Positions 26,555-35,687 are shown, counted from the stretch's first letter. The stretch: 64,000 bases of DNA from QUBU01 sp014337915 (GCA_030263395.1 SZOW01000010.1:1-64000), one strand, 5' to 3'. Program-made: numbers and translations. The notes: generated by a model not told the origin, from the letters alone.

Positions 26555-27262
26555 ATGACTGCGCCACCGGACATCGAGGCCGGGCCGCCTCCGGGCCACC
26601 GTGCCATCCGCAGCTACACCCTGCGCGCCGGGCGCATCACCGTGGCCCAGCGGCGCGCACTGCAGGAACTCTGGCCGCGCTACGGCCTGGAGTTCGCGCC
26701 CCGGCCGCTCGAGCCGCGCCAGGTCTTCGGCCGCGAGGCGCCGCTGGTCATGGAGATCGGCTTCGGTGACGGCGAACTGCTGGCGGCCATGGCGGCCGCG
26801 GAGCCGGAGCGCGATTTCCTCGGTGTCGAAGTGCACGAGCCCGGCATCGGCCATGCGCTGCTGCTCGCCGAACGGCTCGGTCTGCGCAACCTGCGCTTCA
26901 TCCGCCACGATGCAGTAGAGGTGCTGGCGCAACAGCTGGCCGACGCCAGCCTCGCGCGCCTGCAGCTGTTCTTCCCCGATCCCTGGCCGAAGAAACGCCA
27001 CCACAAGCGGCGCCTGGTGCAGCCCGCGTTCGTGGGGCTGGTGGCGCGCCGGCTCGCCCCGGGCGGGATATTCCACGTCGCCACCGACTGGGCACCCTAC
27101 GCGGAGCACATCGAGGCCGTAGTGGCTGGCGAGCCGGCATTCGCGCAACCGCCGCTGCCGGCGGCGTCGCGCCCGCGCACCCGCTTCGAGCGCCGCGGCG
27201 AACGCCTGGGCCACGAGGTCTGGGAGCGTGCCTGGCAGCGCTCGACCCGGCCTGCGGGCTGA
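26555..27262 (+). CDS. trmB: tRNA (guanine-N7-)-methyltransferase TrmB
   Basis: Methylates G46 of tRNA using S-adenosylmethionine. The 235-residue protein shows the SAM-binding segment VMEIGFGDGELLAAMA and the family signature QLFFPDPWPKKRHHKRRLVQ, with the catalytic Asp in PDPWPK, and VATDWAPYAEHI near the end. The ATG directly begins the recognised protein; upstream sequence is not coding. It is divergent from tRNA-Gly. Confidence 0.96.
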   Translation: MTAPPDIEAGPPPGHRAIRSYTLRAGRITVAQRRALQELWPRYGLEFAPRPLEPRQVFGREAPLVMEIGFGDGELLAAMAAAEPERDFLGVEVHEPGIGHALLLAERLGLRNLRFIRHDAVEVLAQQLADASLARLQLFFPDPWPKKRHHKRRLVQPAFVGLVARRLAPGGIFHVATDWAPYAEHIEAVVAGEPAFAQPPLPAASRPRTRFERRGERLGHEVWERAWQRSTRPAG

Positions 27263-27326
27263 GTTATAAATGAGTCGTGCCCGGGCGGTGATCCCCACCG
27301 CAGCAGCCACATTCGGAACAAGAACG

Positions 27327-27617
27327 ATGACAGAAATATCCCCGGTCGTGGGCAACTGGTACAAGCAGGAGAACGGCGATCGCTTCGAGGTCGTCGCCCT
27401 GGACAGGGCTGATGGCACGGTGGAGATCCAGTACTACGACGGCACCATCGAGGAACTCGACTTCGACTCCTGGCAGGAGATGGAGATCGAGGAGACCGAG
27501 GCGCCCGACGACTGGACCGGGTCCGTGGACGTGGACGAGGAAGAGTTCGAGGACCTGCAGGACAGGCCGGAAGAAAACTTCGACGATCCGCTCGAGTACC
27601 TCGACCGCCAGGAGTAG
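27327..27617 (+). CDS. DUF6763-like small acidic protein
   Basis: A 96-residue, strongly acidic protein. The N-terminal half (VVGNWYKQENGDRFEVVALD, then QYYDGTIEELDFDSW) is the conserved part of a small gammaproteobacterial family recognised as DUF6763. The C-terminal half is mostly Glu and Asp and probably unstructured. No function is known. It lies 64 bases after trmB and is convergent with ampG. Confidence 0.75.
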   Translation: MTEISPVVGNWYKQENGDRFEVVALDRADGTVEIQYYDGTIEELDFDSWQEMEIEETEAPDDWTGSVDVDEEEFEDLQDRPEENFDDPLEYLDRQE

Positions 27618-27626
27618 GCGCGCCGC

Positions 27627-28946
27627 CTAGGCCGCGCGCGCCCGGCGCGCCACGAGCATCGACAGCAGGATGGCCGGCAGGCCCATCGCCGAGGCGTAGA
27701 GGAAGAAGCTGACCCAGTCGCTGGCCTCGACCACCATGCCGGAGAAGCCGCCGATGAAGTTGCCGAGCACCGTCATCAGCGCGGAGAACAGTGCGTACTG
27801 GGTCGCGGTGTAGGACACGCTCGTCAGGCTCGACAGGTAGGCGATGAACACCGTGCCGGCGAAGCCCGCCGCCAGGTTGTCCGCCGAGATGGTCACCATC
27901 AGGAAGCGCAGGTCCGGCTGGCCATGCCAGGCCAGCACGGCGAACAGCATGTTGGTGGTTGCCACCAGGATCGCCCCGGCCACCAGTGGCCGCACCGCAC
28001 CCCAGCGCGCCACCGCAACACCGCCGAGCGCCGCGCCGGCCAGCGTCAGCGCGAAACCGAACACCTTGGCGATGGTGGCGATCTGCGACAGCGAGAAGCC
28101 GATGCTGATGTAGAAGGGGTTGGCCATGACGCCGAGGATCAGGTCGCTGATGCGGTAGCAGGCGATGAAGCCGAGCAGCACGAAAGCCCAGGCGCCGTTG
28201 CGGCGGAAAAAATCCGCGAATGGGCCGACCACCGCGGAGGCGAACCAGTCGCGCAGCCGCCGCGCCGCGGACCCACCTGCCGCGGCCGCGGTGGCATCGG
28301 CAGCGGACTCGCGCGGCGGCTCCTCGATGATGAACACCGTCACCACGCCCACCAGCATCAGCGCCGCCATGGCGTGGTAGGCGGCCGGCCAGGACATGAA
28401 GTCGGCGATGAACAGCGCGCCCGCCCCCGCCGCCAGCATCGCCAGCCGGTAGCCGAACTGGTAGGCCGCGGCCATGGCGCCCTGCAGGCGCTGTGCCACC
28501 GCCTCGATGCGCCAGGCGTCGATGGCGATGTCCTGCGTCGCCGAGCAGAACGCGACCGCCACCGACAGCCAGGCGACGCGCAGCAGATCCCCGGCGGGAT
28601 CCGCCCCGGCGAGGCCCATGAGCGCCGCGGCGACGCCAGCCTGCGCCAGCAGCATCCAGCTGCGTCGCCGGCCCAGCCAGGCGCCGACGCCCGGCAGCGG
28701 AATGCGATCCACCAGAGGCGCCCAGAGGAACTTCAGCGAGTAGGTCATGCCGACCCAGGCGAACATGCCGATGCTGGATTTCTGCACCCCGGCCGTGGCG
28801 AGCCAGGCCGAGAGCGTGGCGAACACCAGCGGGAACGGCAGTCCGGCGGAAAAACCGAGGAACAGCATCGCCAGCACGCGGCGGTGCAGATAGACGCCGA
28901 GCCCGGAGCGCGGGGCCTCGTCCCCGGCCGCGGGTTCAGCCGGCAT
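27627..28946 (-). CDS. ampG: AmpG-type muropeptide permease (MFS)
   Basis: A 439-residue inner-membrane transporter with about 12-14 hydrophobic segments, of the AmpG branch of the major facilitator family. The start LHRRVLAMLFLGFSAGLPFPLV, the loop KFLWAPLVDRIPLP and the AFCSATQDIAIDAWRIE segment are characteristic. AmpG imports anhydromuropeptides for cell-wall recycling and, where AmpC is present, influences beta-lactamase induction. The ATG overlaps the end of xthA by 11 bases, so the two are cotranscribed. Confidence 0.88.
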   Translation of the reverse strand: MPAEPAAGDEAPRSGLGVYLHRRVLAMLFLGFSAGLPFPLVFATLSAWLATAGVQKSSIGMFAWVGMTYSLKFLWAPLVDRIPLPGVGAWLGRRRSWMLLAQAGVAAALMGLAGADPAGDLLRVAWLSVAVAFCSATQDIAIDAWRIEAVAQRLQGAMAAAYQFGYRLAMLAAGAGALFIADFMSWPAAYHAMAALMLVGVVTVFIIEEPPRESAADATAAAAGGSAARRLRDWFASAVVGPFADFFRRNGAWAFVLLGFIACYRISDLILGVMANPFYISIGFSLSQIATIAKVFGFALTLAGAALGGVAVARWGAVRPLVAGAILVATTNMLFAVLAWHGQPDLRFLMVTISADNLAAGFAGTVFIAYLSSLTSVSYTATQYALFSALMTVLGNFIGGFSGMVVEASDWVSFFLYASAMGLPAILLSMLVARRARAA

Positions 28947-29712
28947 CCAGGCGGTAATCCATGATGAGCGGCGCGTGGTCGGAAAAGCGCTTGCGCTTGT
29001 AGATGCCGGCGTCCTCCACGCGGCTGGCGAGTTCTGGCGACACCAGCTGGTAGTCGATGCGCCAGCCGACGTTCTTCGCCCAGGCCTGGCCGCGGTTGGA
29101 CCACCAGGTGTACTGCTCGGGCCGGTCATCGACGAGGCGGAAGGCGTCCTTCAGGCCGACCTCGCCCAGCACCTCGTCCATCCAGGCGCGCTCCTCGGGC
29201 AGGAACCCCGAGTTCTTCTGGTTGGCGCGCCAGTTCTTCAGGTCGATTTCCCGGTGGGCGATGTTCCAGTCGCCGCAGATGACGTAGCGCCGGCCATCCC
29301 TGCGGATGCGGCGCAGGTGCTCCATGAACGCCTTCATGAAGCGGAACTTGGACTGCTGGCGGTGCTCGCCGGCGGAACCCGAGGGCACGTAGAGCGAGAC
29401 GATGCTCAGGTCGCCGAAGCGCACTTCGAGGTAGCGGCCCTCGTGGTCGAACTCCGGCGTGCCGAAGCCGCGTACCAGGCCGTCGGGATGCTCGCGGGTG
29501 AGCAGCGCCACCCCGGAATAGCCCTTCTTCACCGCCGGCTCGTAGTAGGCATAGAAGGATTTCGAGGTGAACGGCGGTTCGGCGAGGTGCTCCGGCCCTG
29601 CCTTGATCTCCTGCAGGCAGATGACGTCCGCGCGCTGCCGCGGCAGCCATTCGAACAGGCCCTTGCGGGCCGCCGCGCGGATGCCGTTGACGTTCAGGGT
29701 GATGATGCGCAT
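28936..29712 (-). CDS. xthA: Exodeoxyribonuclease III
   Basis: AP endonuclease and 3'-5' exonuclease of base-excision repair, 258 residues. Catalytic features are visible: N7 and N9 region (TLNVNGIRAA), Glu in CLQEIKA, Tyr in YVPSG, Asp and Asn in CGDWNIAH, and the final SDHAPL. The start MRIITLNVNG is the family's usual beginning; the longer frame upstream runs into pyrE's promoter region. It is divergent from pyrE, a pairing common in proteobacteria. Confidence 0.95.
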   Translation of the reverse strand: MRIITLNVNGIRAAARKGLFEWLPRQRADVICLQEIKAGPEHLAEPPFTSKSFYAYYEPAVKKGYSGVALLTREHPDGLVRGFGTPEFDHEGRYLEVRFGDLSIVSLYVPSGSAGEHRQQSKFRFMKAFMEHLRRIRRDGRRYVICGDWNIAHREIDLKNWRANQKNSGFLPEERAWMDEVLGEVGLKDAFRLVDDRPEQYTWWSNRGQAWAKNVGWRIDYQLVSPELASRVEDAGIYKRKRFSDHAPLIMDYRLDAG

Positions 29713-29782
29713 GCCGTGATCGCGATGCCGCCCGCCATGCGATACTCTACCAGAAGGCGCCGCGGGCGCCGGGGACTGCGGC

Positions 29783-30430
29783 ATGCGCGCTTATAAGACG
29801 GAGTTCATCGAGCTGGCGCTGGAGATCGGCGCGCTGAGGTTCGGTCAGTTCAAGCTCAAGTCGGGGCGCATCAGCCCGTACTTCTTCAACTCCGGGGTGT
29901 TCAACACCGGCTATGCGGTCGCCAAGCTCGGCCGCTACTACGCCGCCGCCGCGCGCGAGTCCGGCATCGAGTTTGACCTGCTGTTTGGCCCGGCCTACAA
30001 GGGCATCCCGCTGGTGACGCTGACCGCCGCGGCACTCGCCGAGCACCATGGCCTGGACCGGCCCTTCTGCTTCAACCGCAAGGAGATCAAGGACCACGGC
30101 GAGGGCGGGCTGATCGTCGGCGCGCCCATGGGCGGGCGCGTGCTGATCGTCGACGACGTCATCACCGCGGGCACCGCCATCCGCGAGTCCGTGGACGTGA
30201 TCCGCGCCGCCGGCGGCGAGCCGGCCGGGGTGCTGATCGCCCTGGACCGCCAGGAGCGCGGCAGCGGCACAATGTCCGCGGTGCAGGAGGTGCAGGCCAA
30301 CTACGGGGTGAAGGTCACCAGCATCATCGGCCTGGACGACCTCGTGGAGCACCTCGAGGGCAGCACCGCCTTCGGCCAGCACCTGACGCTGGTGGCCGAC
30401 TACCGCCAGCGCTACGGCGTCCGCGGCTGA
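29783..30430 (+). CDS. pyrE: Orotate phosphoribosyltransferase
   Basis: Transfers phosphoribose from PRPP to orotate in pyrimidine synthesis. The 215-residue protein has the PRPP-binding motif VLIVDDVITAGTAIRE, the FGPAYKGIPL loop and the catalytic loop residues FNRKEIKDHGEGG. It is of normal length. The intergenic region with xthA is only 70 bases, so the promoters lie back to back. A 19-base palindrome follows the stop. Confidence 0.97.
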   Translation: MRAYKTEFIELALEIGALRFGQFKLKSGRISPYFFNSGVFNTGYAVAKLGRYYAAAARESGIEFDLLFGPAYKGIPLVTLTAAALAEHHGLDRPFCFNRKEIKDHGEGGLIVGAPMGGRVLIVDDVITAGTAIRESVDVIRAAGGEPAGVLIALDRQERGSGTMSAVQEVQANYGVKVTSIIGLDDLVEHLEGSTAFGQHLTLVADYRQRYGVRG

Positions 30431-30445
30431 GCAGCAGCGCACAGC

Positions 30446-30464
30446 GCGCCCGGGACCCGGGCGC
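30446..30464. repeat. Perfect 19-base palindrome after pyrE
   Basis: GCGCCCGGG-A-CCCGGGCGC, nine-base arms around one base, 15 bases after the pyrE stop. It can form a hairpin with a reduced stem and may help end pyrE transcripts, although no T run follows. Confidence 0.45.
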
Positions 30465-30563
30465 AGCGCCGCCGATTCCGGACCTGGGTCACTGTTCCGC
30501 GGCGGCAGGCGGCGGGATAATCTGCCAGTTGCCGGGCGGGGTTGCCCGGTCGGGCGCACAGTC

Positions 30564-31256
30564 ATGAACCGTACAGCAGGCAGGCTCGCGGCCGCGGCCC
30601 TCGCGGTCCTCATTCCCATCGCCAGCACGTACTCCGCCACCTCCCCGGCCAGGCGGCCGGCGGCCAAGCCGTCGGGCGAGACCAAGACCTATCGCTGGGT
30701 GGACAAGGATGGCGTGGTGCATTTCGGCGACAGCGTGCCGCCTGAGTACGCCACCAGCGAGAAGCAGGTGCTGAACGACTACGGCGTGCCGGTCAGCACC
30801 GAGGGCGGCAAGCGCAGTGCCGAGCAGATCGCGGCGGACAAGGCCGCTGCGAAGAAGGCCGAGCAGGAACGCCAGAAGGCCATCCTCGCCGCGCGCCGCG
30901 ACCAGGTGCTGCTCGACACCTACCTGTCGGTGGAGGAGATCGAAGCGCTGCGCGACCGGCGCATCGAGCTCATCGATACCCAGATCAAGGTGACCGAGAA
31001 CTACCTGCAGGGCCTGCGCGACATCCTGCAGAAGCTGCAGGCCGAGGCCGCCGGCTTCAAGCCCTACAGTCCCGATCCGCAGGCGCCACCCATCGACCAG
31101 CGGCTGGCGAAGGAGCTCTCGAACACCATGGACTCCATCATGCTGTACGAGAAGAACCTGGCCGACACCAGGAACCGCAAGGCGGACGTGGTCGGCCAGT
31201 TCACCGCCGACATCAGCCGCTTCAAGGAACTGAAGGCCGCAGCGCCGCAGGAGTGA
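30564..31256 (+). CDS. DUF4124-domain periplasmic protein with coiled coil
   Basis: A 230-residue secreted protein: signal peptide about 1-26, then a DUF4124 domain (KTYRWVDKDGVVHFGDSVPP at about 41-60), then a long charged helix (about 90-165) predicted to be coiled coil. DUF4124 proteins are common in gammaproteobacteria and mostly uncharacterised. A GATAAT -10-like box lies about 50 bases upstream. It stands alone between pyrE and dut. Confidence 0.82.
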   Translation: MNRTAGRLAAAALAVLIPIASTYSATSPARRPAAKPSGETKTYRWVDKDGVVHFGDSVPPEYATSEKQVLNDYGVPVSTEGGKRSAEQIAADKAAAKKAEQERQKAILAARRDQVLLDTYLSVEEIEALRDRRIELIDTQIKVTENYLQGLRDILQKLQAEAAGFKPYSPDPQAPPIDQRLAKELSNTMDSIMLYEKNLADTRNRKADVVGQFTADISRFKELKAAAPQE

Positions 31257-31286
31257 GGCGCCGCTGCCGGATGCCTCCGGCGGGCA

Positions 31287-31751
31287 TCAGCGCTGGCCGG
31301 TATGGCCAAAGCCGCCCGCGCCGCGCTCGCTGGCGGTGAACTCCGCAACCAGCTCGAACTGCGCCTGCAGCACCGGCACGAAGACCATCTGCGCCAGGCG
31401 CGCGCCCGGCTCGATGATGAAAGCCTCGCGGCCGCGGTTCCACACCGAAACCATGACCTGCCCCTGGTAGTCCGAGTCGATCAGGCCGACCAGGTTGCCG
31501 AGCACGATGCCATGCTTGTGGCCGAGCCCCGAGCGCGGCAGGATCAGCGCCGCCAGACCCGGATCGGCCATGTGCACGGCCATCCCCGTGGGCACCAGCG
31601 TCGTGGCCCCGGGCTCGAGCAGCAGGTTCTCCGCCACGCAGGCGCGCAGGTCGATGCCTGCCGAACCCGTGGTGGCGTAGTCGGGCAGCGGGAATTCACC
31701 GCCGAGGCGCGGATCGAGGATCCGCAGCTGGACGCGCGGGCGGGCACTCAC
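31287..31751 (-). CDS. dut: dUTP diphosphatase (dUTPase)
   Basis: Hydrolyses dUTP to dUMP, keeping uracil out of DNA. The 154-residue protein shows the trimeric dUTPase motifs in order: GSAGIDLRA, PRSGLGHKHGIVLGN, GLIDSDYQGQ, RLAQMVFVPV, and the C-terminal GGFGHTGQ arm that closes the active site. The GTG start overlaps the coaBC stop (GTGA). Confidence 0.96.
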   Translation of the reverse strand: MSARPRVQLRILDPRLGGEFPLPDYATTGSAGIDLRACVAENLLLEPGATTLVPTGMAVHMADPGLAALILPRSGLGHKHGIVLGNLVGLIDSDYQGQVMVSVWNRGREAFIIEPGARLAQMVFVPVLQAQFELVAEFTASERGAGGFGHTGQR

Positions 31752-32992
31752 GACAGCCGGGGCCGGCGGATGGGCGTGACGCCGGCCGCGGTGCCGGCGA
31801 GGCGCAGCGCGATGGCGGCGACGATGCGCCGCGCGAGTTCCAGCTTGGAAGTCTGCGCGATCTCCTCGCGCCCGCCCGGCCAGAGCAGCACCGCGCTGTT
31901 GTCGTCGCGGTCGAAGCCGAGCTGGTTGCCGACCAGGTTGGCGACGATCATGTCCAGGCCCTTGCGCTGCAGCTTGTCCAGCGCGTGCTCCTCGAGCTTC
32001 TCGGTCTCGGCAGCGAAGCCGACGGTGAACGGCCGTCCCTGCGCCAGCGCAGCGACCGCGGCCAGCACATCGGCGCATTTCACCAGGTGCAGGTCCAGCG
32101 TCGCCGCCTTCTTCTTGATCTTCTGGCCGGCGGCCTGCTCCGGGCGATAGTCGGACACCGCGGCGGCGCCGATGTAGATGTCCGCCTGCGCGGCGCGCGC
32201 CAGCGTCGCCTCGTGCATCTCGGCCGCGGACTCCACGTCGACGCGTTCCACGCCCGGTGGCGTCGTGATCTGCACCGGCCCGGCAACCAGCGTTACCCGG
32301 GCACCAGCCTCGGCCGCGGCCTGTGCCACAGCGAAGCCCATCTTGCCGGAGCTGCGGTTGCTGATGAACCGCACCGGATCGATGGGCTCGCGCGTCGGGC
32401 CTGCCGTCACCAGCACGCGCCTGCCGGCCAGCGAGCCGTTCGCCATGCCGGCCAGGGAGACCAGCGCCGCGACGATCTCCGCCGGTTCGCTCATGCGGCC
32501 CGGGCCGCTCTCGCCGCAGGCCTGCGCGCCCTCGGCGGGGCCGACGAAGCGCACGCCGCGAGCGGCGAGCAGCGTACGGTTGTCACGCGTCGCCGGATGC
32601 GCCCACATGACGTGGTTCATGGCTGGCGCCAGCAACAGCGGTGCGCTGGTCGCCAGGCACAGGGTGGTCAGCAGGTCGGGGGCGAGGCCGGCGGCGAGCT
32701 CGGCCATCACATGCGCCGTGGCCGGGGCGATGACCACGTAGTCCGCCCAGCGCGCGAGTTCGATGTGGCCCATGGCGGCCTCGGCCTGCGCATCCCAGAG
32801 GTCCTGGCGCACCGGCTGGCCGGACACGGCCTGGAACACCGTGGGCGCGACCATGCAGGCCGCACTGCGGGTCATGACCACGCGTACCTCGGCACCCTGG
32901 TCACGCAGGCGGCGGACGACATCCGGGCTCTTGTAGGCGGCGATGCCACCTGAGACGCCGAGGAGGATCTTCTTGCCGGCCAGCAGGCTCAT
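31748..32992 (-). CDS. coaBC: Phosphopantothenoylcysteine decarboxylase/synthase CoaBC
   Basis: Bifunctional flavoprotein of coenzyme A synthesis, 414 residues. The N-terminal CoaC part binds FMN (GVSGGIAAYK) and has the decarboxylase motif PAMNHVMW and the Cys loop ACGESGPGRM. The C-terminal CoaB part shows VTAGPTREPIDPVRFISNRS and the KKKAATLDL segment. Cotranscribed with dut, the standard gammaproteobacterial arrangement; divergent from radC. Confidence 0.97.
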   Translation of the reverse strand: MSLLAGKKILLGVSGGIAAYKSPDVVRRLRDQGAEVRVVMTRSAACMVAPTVFQAVSGQPVRQDLWDAQAEAAMGHIELARWADYVVIAPATAHVMAELAAGLAPDLLTTLCLATSAPLLLAPAMNHVMWAHPATRDNRTLLAARGVRFVGPAEGAQACGESGPGRMSEPAEIVAALVSLAGMANGSLAGRRVLVTAGPTREPIDPVRFISNRSSGKMGFAVAQAAAEAGARVTLVAGPVQITTPPGVERVDVESAAEMHEATLARAAQADIYIGAAAVSDYRPEQAAGQKIKKKAATLDLHLVKCADVLAAVAALAQGRPFTVGFAAETEKLEEHALDKLQRKGLDMIVANLVGNQLGFDRDDNSAVLLWPGGREEIAQTSKLELARRIVAAIALRLAGTAAGVTPIRRPRLS

Positions 32993-33098
32993 GCAACTAG
33001 CGTACAAGAATCGCCCCGCCGGGTGGATCGCTTTGTCCCTGCTGCGGGCAGTTTCGTGACTTGGGTCGCGCCCGCGCCAACCCGGAGAATGGCCGGCC

Positions 33099-33782
33099 AT
33101 GGAAACGCGATCGATCAAGGACTGGCCGCCCGGCGAGCGGCCCCGCGAACGCCTGCGCGGTGCCGGGCCGACCCAGCTGTCGGATGCCGAGCTGCTGGCG
33201 GTGATGCTCGGTCGCGGCGTGCGCGGGGCCTCGGCGGTCGAGCTGGCCCGCAGCCTGCTCGCCACCTTCGGCGGCATCCGCGGGGTACTCAACGCCAGCC
33301 TGGAGGACCTGCAGGGCCTGCGCGGGGTTGGGCCTGGCAAGGCAGCCGCCCTCGTGGCCGTGCGCGAGTGCTGCTGCCGCTACCTGCAGCAGAAGCTGGC
33401 ACCGGGCCGGGCCATTCGCTCCCCGGCCGACAGCCGCGAGTTCCTGCTGGCCCGCCTGCGGGACCGGCCGCAAGAGGTGTTTTGCTGCCTGTTCCTCGAC
33501 AATCGCCACCGGGTCCTGGCTTTTGAGGAACTTTTCCAGGGAACTATCGACAACACGACGGTGTACCCCCGGGAGGTCGTGCGCCAGGTGCTGCGCCGGA
33601 ACGCGGCGGCCGTGATCCTGGCCCACAACCACCCCTCCGGGGTGGCCGAGCCGAGCGAGGCAGACCAGCTGATCACCCGGCGCATCCGCGGGGCCCTCGA
33701 ACTGATCGATGTGCGGCTGCTCGACCACTTCGTCATAGGCGACGGCGTCTGCACCTCGCTTGCCAGCCGCGGCATGCTCTAA
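33099..33782 (+). CDS. radC: RadC-family JAB1/MPN metalloprotein
   Basis: A 227-residue protein with an N-terminal helix-hairpin-helix region (LRGVGPGKAAAL) and a C-terminal JAMM metal site HNHPSGVAEPSEAD. Despite the name, a repair role is unproven; members have been linked to DNA processing in competence and mobile elements. Located in its usual place between coaBC and rpmB. Confidence 0.95.
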   Translation: METRSIKDWPPGERPRERLRGAGPTQLSDAELLAVMLGRGVRGASAVELARSLLATFGGIRGVLNASLEDLQGLRGVGPGKAAALVAVRECCCRYLQQKLAPGRAIRSPADSREFLLARLRDRPQEVFCCLFLDNRHRVLAFEELFQGTIDNTTVYPREVVRQVLRRNAAAVILAHNHPSGVAEPSEADQLITRRIRGALELIDVRLLDHFVIGDGVCTSLASRGML

Positions 33783-33786
33783 GGGG

Positions 33787-33815
33787 TTGCCTGAATGGCG
33801 GCCGGCTGGTTTAAT
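33787..33815 (+). promoter_or_regulatory. Predicted promoter of rpmB-rpmG overlapping a hairpin
   Basis: TTGCCT and TTTAAT separated by 17 bases. The -10 box lies in the loop of a perfect eight-base inverted repeat (GGCCGGCT/AGCCGGCC, 33800-33823) followed by TTT, which may at the same time weakly terminate radC transcripts. Confidence 0.5.
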
Positions 33816-33872
33816 AGCCGGCCTTTCGCCCCGAGCGGGCGATTCAACCACCTGATTCGACAGAGGTTCGTC

Positions 33873-34109
33873 ATGTCGCGCGTCTGCCAGGTCACCGGCA
33901 AGCGGCCGTCCTACGGGAACACGGTTTCCCACGCCAACAACAAGAGCCGGCGCCGCTGGCTGCCGAACCTCCACACGCACCGCTTCTGGCTGGAGAGCGA
34001 GAAGCGCTTCGTGCGGCTGCGGGTCACAACGCGCGGCCTGCGCACCATCGACAAGGTCGGGCTCGAGAAGGTCGTGGCTGACCTGCGCGCCCGCGGCGAG
34101 AAGGTCTGA
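33873..34109 (+). CDS. rpmB: 50S ribosomal protein L28
   Basis: A 78-residue ribosomal protein starting MSRVCQVTGKRP, followed by GNTVSHANNKSRRRWLPNLH, diagnostic of L28. Only one cysteine remains in the N-terminal zinc-site region, so it is a zinc-independent form. Eleven bases separate it from rpmG. Confidence 0.98.
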   Translation: MSRVCQVTGKRPSYGNTVSHANNKSRRRWLPNLHTHRFWLESEKRFVRLRVTTRGLRTIDKVGLEKVVADLRARGEKV

Positions 34110-34120
34110 GGGCAGCAGCC

Positions 34121-34285
34121 ATGGCAAGCAAGCGCGACAAGATCAAGCTCGTGTCCACCGCTGACACCGGCCACTACTACACCACCACCAAGAACAAGCG
34201 GCTGCATCCGGACAAGATGGAGGTCAACAAATTCGACCCCGTGGTCCGCAAGTACGTGAAGTACAAGGAAGCCAAGATCAAGTAG
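34121..34285 (+). CDS. rpmG: 50S ribosomal protein L33
   Basis: A 54-residue ribosomal protein beginning MASKRDKIKLVSTADTGH and ending in KYVKYKEAKIK, typical of L33. It lacks the CxxC pairs of zinc-binding L33 variants, so it is the zinc-free form, matching the neighbouring L28. A strong terminator follows immediately. Confidence 0.98.
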   Translation: MASKRDKIKLVSTADTGHYYTTTKNKRLHPDKMEVNKFDPVVRKYVKYKEAKIK

Positions 34286-34315
34286 AAAAAAAACCGCCGG
34301 AAGGCGGTTTTTTTT
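34286..34315 (+). terminator. Rho-independent terminator of rpmB-rpmG
   Basis: Run of A, then CCGCC-GGAA-GGCGG, then eight T. The A and T runs can extend the stem to 13 pairs, so it works on both strands and also ends the convergent desaturase gene. Confidence 0.93.
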
Positions 34316-34336
34316 CGTCCACTCCCGGCAGCGACC

Positions 34337-35548
34337 TCAGGCCGGTACCGGCCGCAGCTGGGGCTGCGGCTGCGGGATGTACTCGCGCAGGCGTGCCGAG
34401 AAATCCTCCAGCGCGGCGATGCCGCTCGCCTCGGCCCGCGCGCACCACTCGCGCAGCTCGACCACCAGCCGTTCGTTGGAGACGTTGGCCTGCTGCCAGA
34501 CGCGCATCAGCTGCTGGCGGTACTGGTCCACGGTGTGCAGCACCGGGCTGCTGGCCAGGATGCGGGCCAGGCGCTGGCGCGCCGGCTCGTCCATCAGGCC
34601 GGGCCAGCGGGTCAGCAGACGGCCGGCCGAGCGCAGCAGCACGTCGCCGCGCCGTGAACGGCGCTCCATGCGCAGCACCGGCAGCACCACGCGGCGGCTG
34701 TAGTCCCGCAGCACATGCATGCGGTTCTGCAGGACGGCGCGCAGGGTGTCCACGTCCACCGGGCGCGGCGCAGCCGCGAAATGCGGCACCGGCGCCAGGC
34801 GGCCGATGCGGCACAGGCCCAGCGCCGCCAGCGCGCGGATGTAGAACCAGCCGATGTCGAATTCACCGGAGCGCAGCGAGAACCGTGCCGAGGTGGGGAA
34901 GGCGTGGTGATTGTTGTGCAGCTCCTCGCCGCCGATCAGCACCCCGACCGGCACCAGGTTGGTGGAGGCATCCTCGGTTTCGAAGTTGCGGTAGCCGATG
35001 GCGTGGCCGACGCCGTTGATGACGCCGGCCGCGAAAAACGGCATCGCCACCATCTGCACGGCGAACAGGGTGATGCCGCCGGCGCCGAACAGCAGCACGT
35101 CGATACCGAGCATCAGCCAGACGCCCACGAGGCCGTGACGGTAGACGTGGCGCTCCAGCCAGTCATCCGGGGTGCCGCGGCCGTACTTCTCGAGCGTTTC
35201 CTGGTTGGCCGCCTCGACGCGATACACCTCGGCGCCGCGCAGCAGGATGGTGCGCAGCCCGTACACGACGGGGCTGTGGGGATCATCGCGGGTTTCGCAG
35301 AAGGCGTGGTGCTTGCGGTGCACAGCCACCCATTCGCGTGTCACCATGCCCGAAGTCAGCCAGATCCACAGGCGGAAGAAGTGGCGGATGGCCGGGTGCA
35401 GGTCGATGGCGCGATGCGCCTGGTCGCGGTGCAGGTACAGCGTGACCGCCGCCATCGAGATGTGGACGGCCACGAAGGCCATCGCCGCCTTGCCCCAGAA
35501 GCCGAGGCCCAGCAGGCCATCTATATGATCCGCAAGAAATTGAAGCAT
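34337..35548 (-). CDS. Acyl-lipid/acyl-CoA delta-9-type fatty acid desaturase
   Basis: Di-iron membrane desaturase that adds double bonds to fatty acyl chains, 403 residues. The three histidine boxes are HRDQAH, HRKHH and HNNHH, with hydrophobic pairs between them. About 100 residues follow the desaturase core, rich in Arg and Leu, without a recognised domain; this tail is also seen in some proteobacterial homologues. The start was placed at the second Met, directly before the membrane region. A good promoter lies about 35 bases upstream. Confidence 0.9.
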   Translation of the reverse strand: MLQFLADHIDGLLGLGFWGKAAMAFVAVHISMAAVTLYLHRDQAHRAIDLHPAIRHFFRLWIWLTSGMVTREWVAVHRKHHAFCETRDDPHSPVVYGLRTILLRGAEVYRVEAANQETLEKYGRGTPDDWLERHVYRHGLVGVWLMLGIDVLLFGAGGITLFAVQMVAMPFFAAGVINGVGHAIGYRNFETEDASTNLVPVGVLIGGEELHNNHHAFPTSARFSLRSGEFDIGWFYIRALAALGLCRIGRLAPVPHFAAAPRPVDVDTLRAVLQNRMHVLRDYSRRVVLPVLRMERRSRRGDVLLRSAGRLLTRWPGLMDEPARQRLARILASSPVLHTVDQYRQQLMRVWQQANVSNERLVVELREWCARAEASGIAALEDFSARLREYIPQPQPQLRPVPA

Positions 35549-35582
35549 CCCGGTCGCCCGTCCATGGTGTTGGCTGCGGGCC

Positions 35583-35612
35583 ACTATAGCGGATGGCCCG
35601 CGCGGCGACCAA
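35583..35612 (-). promoter_or_regulatory. Predicted promoter of the desaturase gene
   Basis: TTGGTC and TATAGT on the minus strand, 18 bases apart, about 35 bases before the start codon. Confidence 0.55.
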
Positions 35613-35687
35613 GGCAGCCTTCACGGCATTGGGCCTCGCCAGCCCCGGCTTGCCGCAACGCATTGCCTGCTTTGCCGAAGGCAGCAC

